Assembly (NCBI GenBank): GCA_003952965.2
Contig: CM025856.1
Span: 20,491,351-20,555,350, forward strand
Source: Morella rubra
Taxonomy: Eukaryota > Streptophyta > Magnoliopsida > Fagales > Myricaceae
Length of the DNA stretch: 64,000 nucleotides
Direction of reading: 5' to 3'
Shown here: in pieces, positions 1-11,716 of the stretch
Layout of the letters: the number at the start of each line of letters is the position of its first letter
Position numbering within the stretch: position 1 is the stretch's first letter
Made by a program: the position numbers and the translations under genes
The notes under the pieces: model-generated
Told to the model about the DNA's origin: nothing
The model's database searches: none
Seen by the model: only the letters and a program-made list of their open reading frames with translations

Positions 1-2290
1 AGAATGCGGGTACCGGGAATCAGCAATTTCACGCATGTTGCAGAATAAGACCTCGTAGCGGCCAGAACGATGGCGGTTGTTTGCTGGTACAGCGATCATC
101 CTTTTCGTACGGCAGATCCTCTTCGGTCACAAGAAAAGGCCAAACAAAGAAACCATCGCAATTTTTCGAACAGAACCTCGGACGACCATGCATATCATAT
201 ACTTTCTCATAAGCGTATCAACATCCTATCTTGCTGGGTTCGTTCAAGTTAGGAGAAAATCTCATCGTGCCCTATATAGGACAGGAAAGAGTCGTAAGCG
301 GAGAACCGACAGAAGAGCAGCTAAGTTCGATGATAGACACGAAAACTAGCTAGAAGAACAAGGCTAAGGTGATGAGGGCACCCAGACCTGTATAGATCGG
401 CTGTATAAACTATGCGAAGCGCGAAAAATAAGTTGGCAGGGACTGAGATTGAAGAGAGTAACGTCGAGGAAGGTTTCTCCAGGTAGATTGAGGCCTTTTG
501 AATCAACAGACAGCTCGCCTGACGAGATTGGTCTGTTCGATTTCGACAGCATCCACACCCTTGTTTATGCGAGGCCAAAAGTCATATCGATATTCTGATG
601 AGGAAGACTATGCGGGTGCCTTTATTTGAAACGTGGTCCCATCATATAAGATCTCAGATATGCGAAGCACAGAGACTGCATCCGAGTGTATCAAACGAAT
701 TCATAGATCATGAGAGGATGTAAAAGATCCAAATCCATATAAAATGCGTTTGGTTGGCTTAGATAAGAGAAGTGAAGCTGGAATAGTCGCATCCCCTCTG
801 CTAGAAAATCGCAGAAATTTAAGAAAGAAAAGAACCAAAATGACAGCGTCGAGAGTAACTAACCTTATCTGCAGTTCTGTACCATGGCGGCAGATTTATA
901 ACGGGCAGATATGACCGTGGGGAAGCAGAGCGAGGGAATTGTTCAAAGCCTTCAGAAGCAGAGATTCCCGGATACAGCAGATCAAATAGCTGTGCAGTCA
1001 TGAAACATAAAGAAATGAAGAATACGCTCGACGAAGAGCCTTGGAGAATATGACAAGAAATGCAGAGAGTAGAGGATTATTCGAGGCGGCAAAAATACGG
1101 CTGTGCTAACACAATTATAGTAGCAGAAGGGAAAAAGAAGAGTTCTAGTATGTGTGGGCTTACCAATACATGATATAACAGCCAAGAGCTTATATTTATC
1201 TAGCAGTGTCACTTGTACCAATAGAATGGGGCTGAAAAAGGGCGATAATGAAAGACGAAACCAGATACGACATAAAAAAAAACTGCTCATAATAAGCAGG
1301 CGCAACAAAGCTGTTGTAGAGAATGGAGTAAAATAGAGAGATCAGCTTTACTGCATTGGTCGGGATCGCTGAGGCCGCTACAGAGGAGGTGATGAAGACC
1401 AGTGGAACTCTTAAAGTGGTTCTCCAAAATATCTGGATCCAAACTCCATGAAAAAGTTGGATAATATCAATATATGAAATCGATCTATTTCGGCTTACAA
1501 CACCATACACGTACGACAACAAAGCCTCATAGACTTACCACGTAGTCGCCTGATACACTATTAGGAACCGGATTTTCTGTATAATTTTGGAGCTTCTCCT
1601 TTAAGTTCTCTTTCTTTTTTTTTTGTTATCCTTTTAAGAGTAAAAAGAGACAGAAACAACGAGACCAAAAAATTTTTAATTTTAGCCAGAGATTAAACAT
1701 ATCAGCGTCAACCATGTCTCACAGTCCCTAACTTGAAACAGTAGTTATTGTCCAAAAACCATTGAAGAAATTTTTGCAAATACTGGAGAGAGAGAAAAAA
1801 GAGGCAGTTACAGAATCGTTGGGTAAAATCGAAACATCGGAGACCATAATAACAATAATGAATCCTTGAACCTTCAAAACGCAAATACGTCAACAAATAT
1901 ATATTTATTGAATTGCGTTGGTTTTCTAATGCACCAAGAAATTAAACTACGCAGCCACACTCCACAAGGGCCAAAAGAACAAATCACTTTTCCGAACAAG
2001 GATTAAACAGACATCAAAAGTATAGTGAGATGAAATGAAAAGTGTGAGGCCGGATAGTTGCCATCCATGACGCCTAATGCCATCAGCTAATAATCAGTCA
2101 ACAACCCGTCAAGAAAGCCCACGATTAAAGAACAAACTAACCACCTAACCCTACCGAGCACCAGAAATGTAAACTCGCCACTTGGAAATCTGTGAGCCCA
2201 CTGTTCCCAGCAACCTGGTCCAACGAATGGGACCTTAATTTTTTTTTTTTTTTTTTAATGCAATTATCAGGCAAATCCAATATTGCGAAG
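1..2290. other. Error-rich copy of PAT 5' half and upstream region (pass 1)
   Basis: This is not unique sequence. It begins with the same words as the clean inverted PAT copy at 21,944 (agaatgcgggtacc, then cagaataa, tttcacaagaaaa, catgcatatcatat, atcctatcttgctgggttc), but with an insertion, deletion or change every few bases. From about 1,960 to 2,250 it parallels 24,270-24,560: both hold cacttttccgaacaa, the words around agcccac, aactaaccacc and agcaccaga, then a T-rich run. Real exons of the S-acyltransferase on the minus strand lie in the first ~500 bp but cannot be modelled. The error pattern, random small indels at high density, is that of an uncorrected long read rather than of mutation. 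Apparent ORFs here should be ignored. Confidence 0.8.
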
Positions 2291-2349
2291 TGCCTCAAAC
2301 TATCCTATGAGGCTTATCATAAGGGGTCGCAAAGAGACCATCGAGAGTA

Positions 2350-5300
2350 TTGCAGTACGACTGTCTATATAGGGACGCAGTTCTTATTCAAATATGCAAA
2401 GGTACAAGGGAAGAAAACCCCAACACCCGCAAAAGTCCGCTTATTGTCGGATTGACTCCTTCGGCAACTCCTGGTGGCGCTGGACTTACTCCTAGGATTG
2501 GCATGACACCATCAAGAGATGTGCTAGGAATCTTGTCAGATTAAGTAATGTCACTTAGAAGCAAAGCCCCTTAAGAAGAGCAAGGGAAGGAAAAGCAAAG
2601 AAGCAATGAAGAAGCATGATGGGAAAAAGGAACTGTTATTTCCAATACCAGGGAATGAGGTTGCTCATGCTTATTATCACAGCAAATGGACATGAGACGG
2701 TTGTAGGGGTCCTGAGTATCATATATATCCTGAGCGCTGTGACTTCGGACAGCCTCCTATGTATGGAAAGGTGTACTAAACCACTTGGATCCACCAGGAG
2801 AGAAGCACGTAGTCTGCGGAGTTTAGTTTCGTTTATACGTATGGTATGTTATATTGATTTTGTTATTTTGTTTTTGGTTAGCGCAAGTGGCGAGGTCGTA
2901 AGCGAAAGGCATTAATGCGTCGTCGATACCTTGAACATGGGTCATAAAGCATAAATCTTCTCATCACAGCAAATAAATGGAGTACCAGGGTATTATGGCA
3001 ACCTTAGACCAGTTCCAGAAGAAGTACAATACATCGCTAAGAAGGAACATAAACGTAGGAGAAGCAACTATTGAACCGAGGATGATATTGTCTTCGCAAA
3101 GGACGGTTTGTTGGCTAGAGCAGAGAGAGAAGGCGAAGCGAAAAAAGAGAGCACGGCCGTCACGACAGGCTTTACTAACTCAGGAGAGATCTAAACATAG
3201 ATGGGATTTTCCTCTTGGAGCCAGAGAGGATGCGACGATTTAGTGAGAATCCTGCCACTTGCCTGCTTCATGAGTAATTAGGAGATTCTTTAGTTAAAGC
3301 CGATGAAGATAACAGCATGACATCTTGAAGTTTGTCAGATATATTCGCGAGAGCTATAGTTGGGTTGTACACTCTCGGCGATCACGATGACGTGCTTCTC
3401 CTTTGCAGTGAGATAGATACTAGATTCAAGTAGGTGGAAGCCATTTGGTATGGGTTAAGCCATGAATGGTAATGAGAAGTCGGGCGGTTGAGGTGAGAGG
3501 ACCCTTGGCGTGGCAGAAGAATCAGAGTCTGGTCTCTTGGTCAGTTTACAGATCGTTACGACAAGTTGATGTTGGGCAACACAGACTGGTGCCACAAACG
3601 CAATTTTGTTGCCAAATTTATATAATAATCATCACTTGAGAAAAAGCTGAACCGGAGAAAAGAAAAGTGTAGCCTCACGTTACAAATGGATCAATGACCT
3701 ATCATAACCCCGGAAGACAAATCACCGACACTTTCTCGATATGAACTTCGCTTAGGCAGACAAGATACTAGTAGGACTTATCATAAATTACTGGTACTGG
3801 TATCTAGCGAAATCGAAGTTATACAATACATTTCGTTTGTGATTCTGATTTTGTGGATGTGCATTGTCTTGTCCATATTGCAGCCCTTTGGTGCCGCTTT
3901 TAGCAGATATCTACTTCGTCTAATATAAAGTTCCCAGCTTAAAAAAAATACGAATAATTGAAACTTTTGCCTAATCCATAACTGCACCATAAGATGTACA
4001 TTGATTAAATAATAAAAAAAGTATTTTGGTTTTACAATGAGATTCTAATTATTTTATATTTTAATTATACCACAATTATACGTTTGACATACACCACTTT
4101 TGTCCACCTTGAAAATGTTTCCAACACTTTTATGCATCTATGTTAAAAAATACAAGTATCGAACGTATTGAGACAAAAATCAAAAAACATTTCTCAACAT
4201 CACAATTTATTTAACTAAATCAATAAGATTCAAGTCTGTCCCACATGTGTTAGATTCTTGGCAATTAATTCTTAGTGATTCTGATCTCAATTGTAAGTAT
4301 TTACTAATTTTGTAAATGTGTAAAACTAGTTAATTAGGTCAGTGATAAATATGCTAGTTAGTAAAAGTGTGATGCTACTACAAGAGGATTTTGCATAAGA
4401 TTTATATGGAAATTAATGTTGGTTATCATTAACTTATACTTACCAAAAATATAGAGAATTGACACAAGTATTCTATATAAAATTAACCGCTAGTAAGATT
4501 AGTAGGATGTAAAAAATAAAATACATAAAAAATTATGCACACTTTGTAAGTTAAAAATTCTGGGGTTCTTCTATTAGTGTATTGTCCAATATCTTATTTC
4601 GGAAATTCCTCGTAGGAAGTTTTCAAAGACTGGGAGAGACATAAGTAACAGATAGAGCATAGTAGTTGAGGAAAAAATACGATCGAGTGAGGATTTTTTT
4701 TCGTTATTTTTGCTATAACATGACTTGTCGTTGTGTGATATACTATATTTATTGTGAGTTTTGGTATCTACAAGATCATGTGTGGTGGTGAGATTATATA
4801 GATACTTCAACTATAAACAGGTAAGTATTTTCCGCTTTGGTTCTGTCAGAGAAAGATGCAAAGATCTTTTGAACCTTGTGGTAATTTTTTAAGAAAAGGA
4901 AAAATCTTATAAAGCGTGTTCTATAATGATGTCTTTGCCAATCTTCTGAGAAAGCGCATGTTGTTTTTTGGCACAGGCTGGTACTTCATAGAAGGAAGAG
5001 GCTCATTATCTTTATCTGGCTATGGGAAACGAAAAATCACATATCCGTTGAGATGAAGTTTCAGAGTTGAATGCATTGGCGACCCAAAGATGAACAGTTT
5101 GCGAAATGGATGCTCATGGTACTTCACCACACGTAATGCTTATGGTCTCTCAAGTGTTGCTGGAAACCTGGAGAAACTTGCAGCCTTGCAGAATGAATTT
5201 GAGTACGTGAAAAAGAAGATGGATGGTGATAAGGTGAAGGCAGAAAGCCTCGAGAATAAAGTCAAAGTTCTCACCCATGGTTACGAGTCACAATCACTTT

Positions 5301-6750
5301 GAGTATCTTGTGGTCGCTGATAGATGGCTGAACTCGGCAGGTAAAATGCTAGGATGAGGTCTTCTCGGTTAACTCTAAGGACGATGTTATCATCGTATTA
5401 AGAAAAGATGTAGTCAGTTAGGGAACTTAGTGCTGATGTGACCTTGCTATATTAGATAACTTGAGAATTTTCAGCGAGTTGCATCGATCGACTCGAGGTA
5501 ATATCGCATATTTTTACTATTCGGATCTTTGGTTTGTACACCAGATGTGGGAGCCTTTATTTGCATACTGTTTCTGATACAAGGAGGGTGCGTGTTGTTG
5601 TAGATTGTATGCAAGCTCACTTCTTTAACCAGAGTGAGGACGTAATGAAACAAGAAACTCACTGACATTGTGGCAAAAAATATGTGCTGTGTACCCCAGA
5701 CTCGATTCTTGGGCCTATAACATTATTCCTTACATTAGAGATAAACGTGGACTCATCCGTATTAAATCTTATGTTTAGTTTGGGTCTAGAGTTTTCGCTA
5801 ACTCCTCTCATCCATAATATCGTTGAGAGGGATAGCAGTAGAAACAGTAGTCTGTGTCATATACCATATCTGCCAAATCACGATTATACATAGACTCGAT
5901 GTACTTCTCTCACAGAAAAATAAGTCTTTGCATTTGTGCGTTTGTTTTGTATTCAGTTTAGAGTAATCCCTTTTCCAGGAGTAGCACAGAATTGACGGGA
6001 ATGAAATATAACATATATTTTGATTATCTTTTGCTTCATGACGTATTATCCCCATCTTTGCCGCAGAGGCGGCGTTATCTTGATATTGTGAAGGTTTTAC
6101 TTTTGGCGCTTCTTATGCAGCTTATATGTATGTTCTTGATAATATAAAGCGAAGCGCCCAAATGTAGAGTCTTTTTTCTCGATTCGCCGCTCTTACAATT
6201 ATGATGTTCGAAAATTGAGTTAATCTTTAATCTATGGGTGATGAGCCCTTGAGTTTCGCGCCACTCTAAGAGATAGTCAGGTCATGAATGCTTTGTGAGA
6301 CTAATAGTAAATGGTGTAAAGGAAGGTACACGGTGCGATATAAATCTCTGTTTATCCTGAGGCACAGGGTTGAAGCACCCTTGAGATGCACGCACTGAGG
6401 GAACTGCTCTGAGCTACTGAACTTGAATGCTTCAAAGCTTTACAAAAGCAAGAGCAAGTAGCAGCTTCCCATCGGATAAATAGCCTGTGGGAGGAAGTTC
6501 AGAAGCAAAAGGAGCTGGAACGAACATTACAAGGGCGGTACGGTGATCGTGTGGCAGAGCATTATGTGACATTCGGTCAGACACCATTTCTAAGTAAGAG
6601 GAATAGAAGAACATGGGATAAACGCCACGAGAGGAAAACGAGGAATGGTCGGGCAGAAGAGGACCAAAAACACAAAAGGACAGAAATATATGAGAAAGAC
6701 TGGCCTAGAGCTGTGAGAGACATAATCTGCAAATAAAAGGAAAAATTCAA
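2350..6750 (+). pseudogene. CDC5: Garbled copy of a CDC5-like (CDC5L/CEF1) splicing-factor gene
   Basis: CDC5 is a Myb-domain protein of the Prp19/NineTeen spliceosome complex. Short in-frame islands appear in the right order for the plant protein. At about 2,430-2,520 lies TPGGAGLTPRIGMTPSRD-like sequence. At 3,115-3,205 lies a REKA..RQALL..ERSK island, and at about 3,275-3,310 SLVKADEDNS. At 5,150-5,300 lie KKKMDGDKVKAESLENKV and KVLTHGYES. At 6,415-6,549 a 40-residue clean stretch includes KALQKQEQVAASHRIN and EEVQKQKELERTLQGRYGD. Frames change between islands and the N-terminal Myb repeats are not readable. Ordered islands with high local identity and dense indels fit an unpolished read of an intact gene better than a decayed pseudogene. 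The gene lies divergently from PAT, so the two may share an upstream region. Exon limits cannot be given. Confidence 0.7.
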
Positions 6751-9700
6751 TATATTATGTGGTTCTTTGTTTCTTGTTGGTTGATCAGGTCTTTTTGATT
6801 TAGGTCCATCAAGATAAGGAGTTGTCCACCGGAACGCTCTACTCAATTGCTATCTTCTAACGCTCCAGTTCAAATCATCCAAGTGATGAACATGCTGGCC
6901 AGGAGAATGGTGTGAACCAACGACAATCCTTCTAAATAAGTAGATAAAAGTTAAGTCAGAACTCGAGTATATAAGATGTTGCAAGCTAGTCAGCGAGAGA
7001 GGGACTTCAATTTCTTTTGAGGATGTTTGCAGCTGTCTTTTTGTATAATTATTGTAAAAGTGCTGTTGTGGGTGAAAGAATAAATGCATCTACAATCAAA
7101 TCAAACACAGGTTGTTATGTTTTGAATTATGAGATGACCTAGTTTCTTACAGCTCTCCGCTGGAGCAATTGACATATGAACCCTAAAATTAAGAAAGCTT
7201 TTTCAGAAGACACACATTCTACTAAGCAAAGTGAGTTTGCTGGAGGCACAAATTCGAAGGGTTATTGGCTATCGCGCCAAGCGCTCCCATGTTTTAGCTT
7301 GGAAACAAGATCGAAGGCCTTGGATTGTGGAATGAAGAATCAACAATTAACGATGTTGTGGATCAACTCGAATCGCAGGACGGCCTACATCAGAATCTAA
7401 AACGTGGTATTGTATCTCTGGCATAATGAAATTTGGAGGGTGTTCCTTGCATGACGAAATACTAGCCATTTGGATTGTTTGGTATGGGGCGCATGCCCCT
7501 TGACCGTCTAAGTTGGCCGAAGTAGGGCGGCTCAATTGAAATATTTCATAGAGCCGGGTTCACGTCTTATCTTTGCTTTAGCAATAACAGTAGTATGTCT
7601 GGTGACTATCCCCCGTTCGTAGGATCTTCACTTAGCACCCTTGCCAGGAATTGGGACAAAATTAACTTCGCACCAAGGAAAGAATTATTTGAGTAAATCG
7701 GGGAAATAAAGAAGTTTCAATTCAAGCAGATCGATATCAATCAAGGTGCACCGGCTGCTGAACTTTATTCGCTTCTCCTCTGGCGCATCTTCCTTGCTCA
7801 TTTCTATCCATAAACGCAGCTGGCCTTGTAGTGCGCATCTTTTCTGGGCGGTTGTCGACCGGATGCAAAAAAGTATGGAGCTTAATGTTATTACTCCTTG
7901 CATGAACTTTGGTACGCATCTGATTTCATATTTTCGGTCTCTCTAAAATCGTATGGTAACAATCGATGAATTAATTCGTCCTCTTAATTGTGGTTGGTAA
8001 ACTGAAACAGCAAGTGCACTAATAGAAGGGAACAGATAAGTACTTGTTGATCGAAGATTTTAGCTTGGTGACTTGTTAGTTGTCTCAACGCTGTTATTGA
8101 AGTGCGAAACCTTGGTTAATTATTTTTTTCTCTATTGAATCCTCGCAGCCTCTTGTCATCTCTGTGGGGTTGTATCAATCTCGGTCTAAGTGATCTATAT
8201 CTATGTACTTGTTACTAGTGGAACATCGGGAGTGGTTAGTGGATTGGGTAAGTGTCGGCATTATGTTGGAGCTTACAATCTGAGAGATCATTGTGAGCAA
8301 AAGGAAGAGCTGGAGTATAGGGTCCAAGGGTAAATACTTATGTTTCTTGGTACGCCGCTCGAATTGACGTACTGCATCACCTTCTCAGCTTTTAGGGAGT
8401 TTCATCTTGAAGGAAAGGTTAGATTTACGTATAGAAACTGCACGTATATTAGCGAAGAGTGAGGTCACCGTGGCAGAGAAATGGCCGTCTGGACATAGGA
8501 GGAAAATTTTTGTAAAAACAACTATTGGGTGGATTGGGTCGATCACTTGGGTTATGCGCGCTAACATATTATGGCACTGAGTCTTTGTTGAGGAACAATC
8601 GGAATTTGGAGTATGTGTGCTGTTATTTTCTATATTTTTAATACAAAATGCTGAATAAACCGAGTCGTGGGAGAAGGAAAGAATTGCAATGTTAGAGAAA
8701 AGGTGATTTTAAGAAAAGATACACGGAACAAATATATATAAGTAAATATTGATAAATGTAATTATTCTTTTTTAAGTGTGTATTAGAGTAGCGGTTTCTT
8801 GTATGATATATAGAGTGGCTTTTAGATATATATTAAGAGCTTGTAAGAGAATTCTAACTCGTCTCAACAAAAGTGAGAATCGCGTTGACGTCACATGGAC
8901 ATGACACTTCGTGGATAGACTTCGAAGCAGGCTTCATGATGGTCAGAGTCGAATAATAATGTTACAAAAAGATCTAAGTTAGCTCCTTAGAAGAATATCT
9001 AATTTAGCGAATATCATTACAATGGACTCACAGAAAATTACTTTTTTATTTTTCTATATTCCTTTATTACTTTTCAATGGGATGATAGGGACTTGATTTT
9101 TCCTATCTATTGTTTTCTATTGTTCTAAGAGCAGCACTCCTTTTATAAAGACGTGAAGAGCATGTAATTGAGGATCGTTATTGTGAAATTGCCTTTGGCT
9201 TACACATTGACTGAGGTTTGCAAGAAAGATTGCTATGCAATCTAAACGGTTCGAGGGTCTGCTTTTGTCGTTGCACACCGCTGGAATACTAATATATCGT
9301 ATACAAGTTTTGGTGTGATAACTCTCTCTTCTAGTGGAACATGCTCCGCGGCTAGGACTTGAGAGGGGCATATCAAGCGTGTTTACGTTTTAGTGCATAT
9401 GCGGGCGCATTTCTGAAAGGCGTAATGGTGCTACCCACCTTGACAGTATTAGTTATTAGTGGAGAGTGGTTTCGGTCCTTTATAGTTTTGCGTTTGCTGT
9501 TCTTTTAATCATTGTGAGGGGTCATCTCGACCTTCATTACTAAATTACCCTGTAATAATGCCGTTGTCTTATACACTTCTAAACGATATTTACTTGGGGG
9601 AGCAGCTCACACGATCGTATGACGAAATATGAGTATTGGTCAAACTCTAAACTGCATAATGATAAGACTCTGTGCAGCTGGTCGTCTCTCCCACGAGGTT

Positions 9701-10479
9701 ACTCCTGATCTACATTACATTACGGAGCATGTCGACAAGTACCACTGACCTCACTGTACATTATACTGAGACATACACTCGCCTCCTGAAAAGAAGGTTA
9801 AAGTATTCTGAAGACTGTCAACTTGAAAAAAGTGCGAGAATAACTTGCTAAACCACAAACTTGTTCTGAATTTGGAGTAGAGTTCCAAAATGCCTTTTGC
9901 TGTATGCGAGAAAAATGAGAGAAAATATGGACGGCCTTGAGCTCTATGTATGACTTGTAGTGCGGTCGCGCGCGAGAGCAAGACTCTTGGAATCCGGGAG
10001 TGACTATAATCCTTCTTTGCGATGTTAAGGTGAGTAAGCTTCACATCCTAACCAATACCTACGGACCCACTGTAATCCAACTATTAAAAAACACAAACAA
10101 AACTATCAATACGCCAATATTACGAGCCACATATAAACTCGCAGAACGCAGCGTGTATAGAGCGTAGAGTACGCCACGTCAAAGCATGCGGAGAAATTGT
10201 TGGGAGAGGAATGCCTTGCGCCGCCTTGAGCAAATTAACACTCGAATACAGTGGATAAGTCATTAGAATATGTTGTTGCAGTTCATGCCATTGTCTTCTG
10301 TCATCTTCTTTCTGCGCTTCTGGGTCTTCGACAAGGGTCGGATTGGATTAGATCTAGCGTGAAGTCACAGACACTAGTAACCCGGAGCCGCTTTACTCTC
10401 ATAATCACTGTATGAGACTATACTTGTGATGCGGCGTTTGATATAAAGAACTCCGCTTTGAGTATCGGGTAGTAATGGG
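6751..10479. other. Error-rich tract holding the probable first fold-back; no gene model possible
   Basis: No coherent coding stretch is seen. The poly-T run near 2,230 and the matching poly-A run near 10,545 are mirror images, so the orientation must reverse somewhere inside this tract. Equal error density would put the turn near 6.4 kb, but the forward CDC5 C-terminus is still readable at 6,549, so the turn lies later, roughly 6.6-8 kb. I could not recognise the returning reverse copy of the CDC5 C-terminus by eye. Composition is T/G-rich, unlike the A/G-rich 1-2 kb part. Apparent ORFs in this tract have no recognisable product. Confidence 0.5.
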
Positions 10480-11583
10480 TCTAGGAGTTGAAGCCTCAAG
10501 AGACACTTCGCAATATTGGAGGTTTGCTGTAAATATTTTAAAAAGAAAAAAAAAAAAATTTAAGAGATGCCCAGCGTGGTATCCAGTTGCATGGAGGAGT
10601 ACATGTGGGCGCAGAGATGGACCTTCCTAATGTTGGTATTTTTATTACAGTGTAGATTGCTACAGTCTATGTAGGGTTGAGGTGGATTTAGTAGATTTCT
10701 TTTAATGGAGTTTCCTCCATTGCATCCGGAGATGTTCATTGACTGAAGTTCTATTAAGTAAGAATCTTGTGTCTAGGTGTCTAGAGATTGGTCAAATCGA
10801 GCAAGGGATTCTGAAACAGCAGAAGAGATAGTCAGGTGCAATGATCTAATAACTTGAACAAGGTCTTGGTTTCGATGTGTAACATCGTTTATCCAGATAG
10901 TTTTAGTTGTAAAGATGAGTTATGTATATAGTATTGAGGGCTCCGCTTTGGAGTAGGCGAACATGGGCTGGAGGCTTACTTTCAAATTGTGTGCATTAGA
11001 CAATGTATATACATTATAATTAAAATTTGCACGTTTTGCCTTTTGGTGTTCAGATTTCTACGCCATTTCTATACGGTGATATATTAATAGTTTGTGTTCC
11101 GGAATATTGGAATCGAGTTAGCCACAGGCGGGAGGATGTGTACTGTATAGTTGGTGTGTCTCCTCTTCTTAGTTATTATTGTTCTCTTCGTTCTCTCGTT
11201 TTTTGAGTCACTTGCCTCATGGTTTTGTTGGTCATATTTGAGCGTTACCTTGTGATATGAGATTAGGGTACGGAGGTCAGTGTGGTGGTGCTTTTGATAT
11301 TGGTTTTTTGAATGTACTCTGGTATAATTAGAGGCCATTTTTGGTCTTCGTGTCTTGGTTCTAGAAGTACAACATTTTGAGAGAAGAGAAATAATAATAG
11401 ACAGAGGAGAGTGAAACTTGAGAGAGAAGGGTCGCATTAGATATTACAGTAATAATTTTGCCAGAAGAGGAGGTACATCCACACTTGCAGGTTATTCGCA
11501 CGCTGTGGTAAAGTCCCTCGCACGCTCCGAATCGAGAGCTAGCGCTGTATGGTGGTTGTAAGGCAGAAATAGGATCGATCATA
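10480..11583. other. Error-rich reverse-complement copy of the PAT upstream region (pass 2)
   Basis: Read as the reverse complement, this tract parallels about 1,400-2,290. Near 10,505 it has caatattgga followed by an A run at about 10,540-10,555. It then has words matching the complement of the 2,190-2,230 stretch, and tagggttgaggtggattta near 10,672 against tagggttaggtggttagtt in the complement of about 2,130. It leads directly into the clean PAT gene. The first PAT coding exon, which should encode the start Met and about 15 residues, must lie in its last few hundred bases but is unreadable. Confidence 0.65.
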
Positions 11584-11716
11584 TTGTATTATCCAACTGT
11601 TTTCATGGATGTTTGGATCCATATTTTGGGAACCCTTAAGAGGTTGTACCTGGTCTTCACCTTCTGTGTGATACCGACAATGAGAAAGCTGATTCTCTTT
11701 TTCTCCTTCTCTACAG

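Noticed and set aside
1-11583. Ancient, mutation-decayed segmental duplication
   Set aside because: Indels are spread evenly through coding islands and non-coding DNA alike, and some 40-residue stretches are perfectly preserved. That fits sequencing error, not age.
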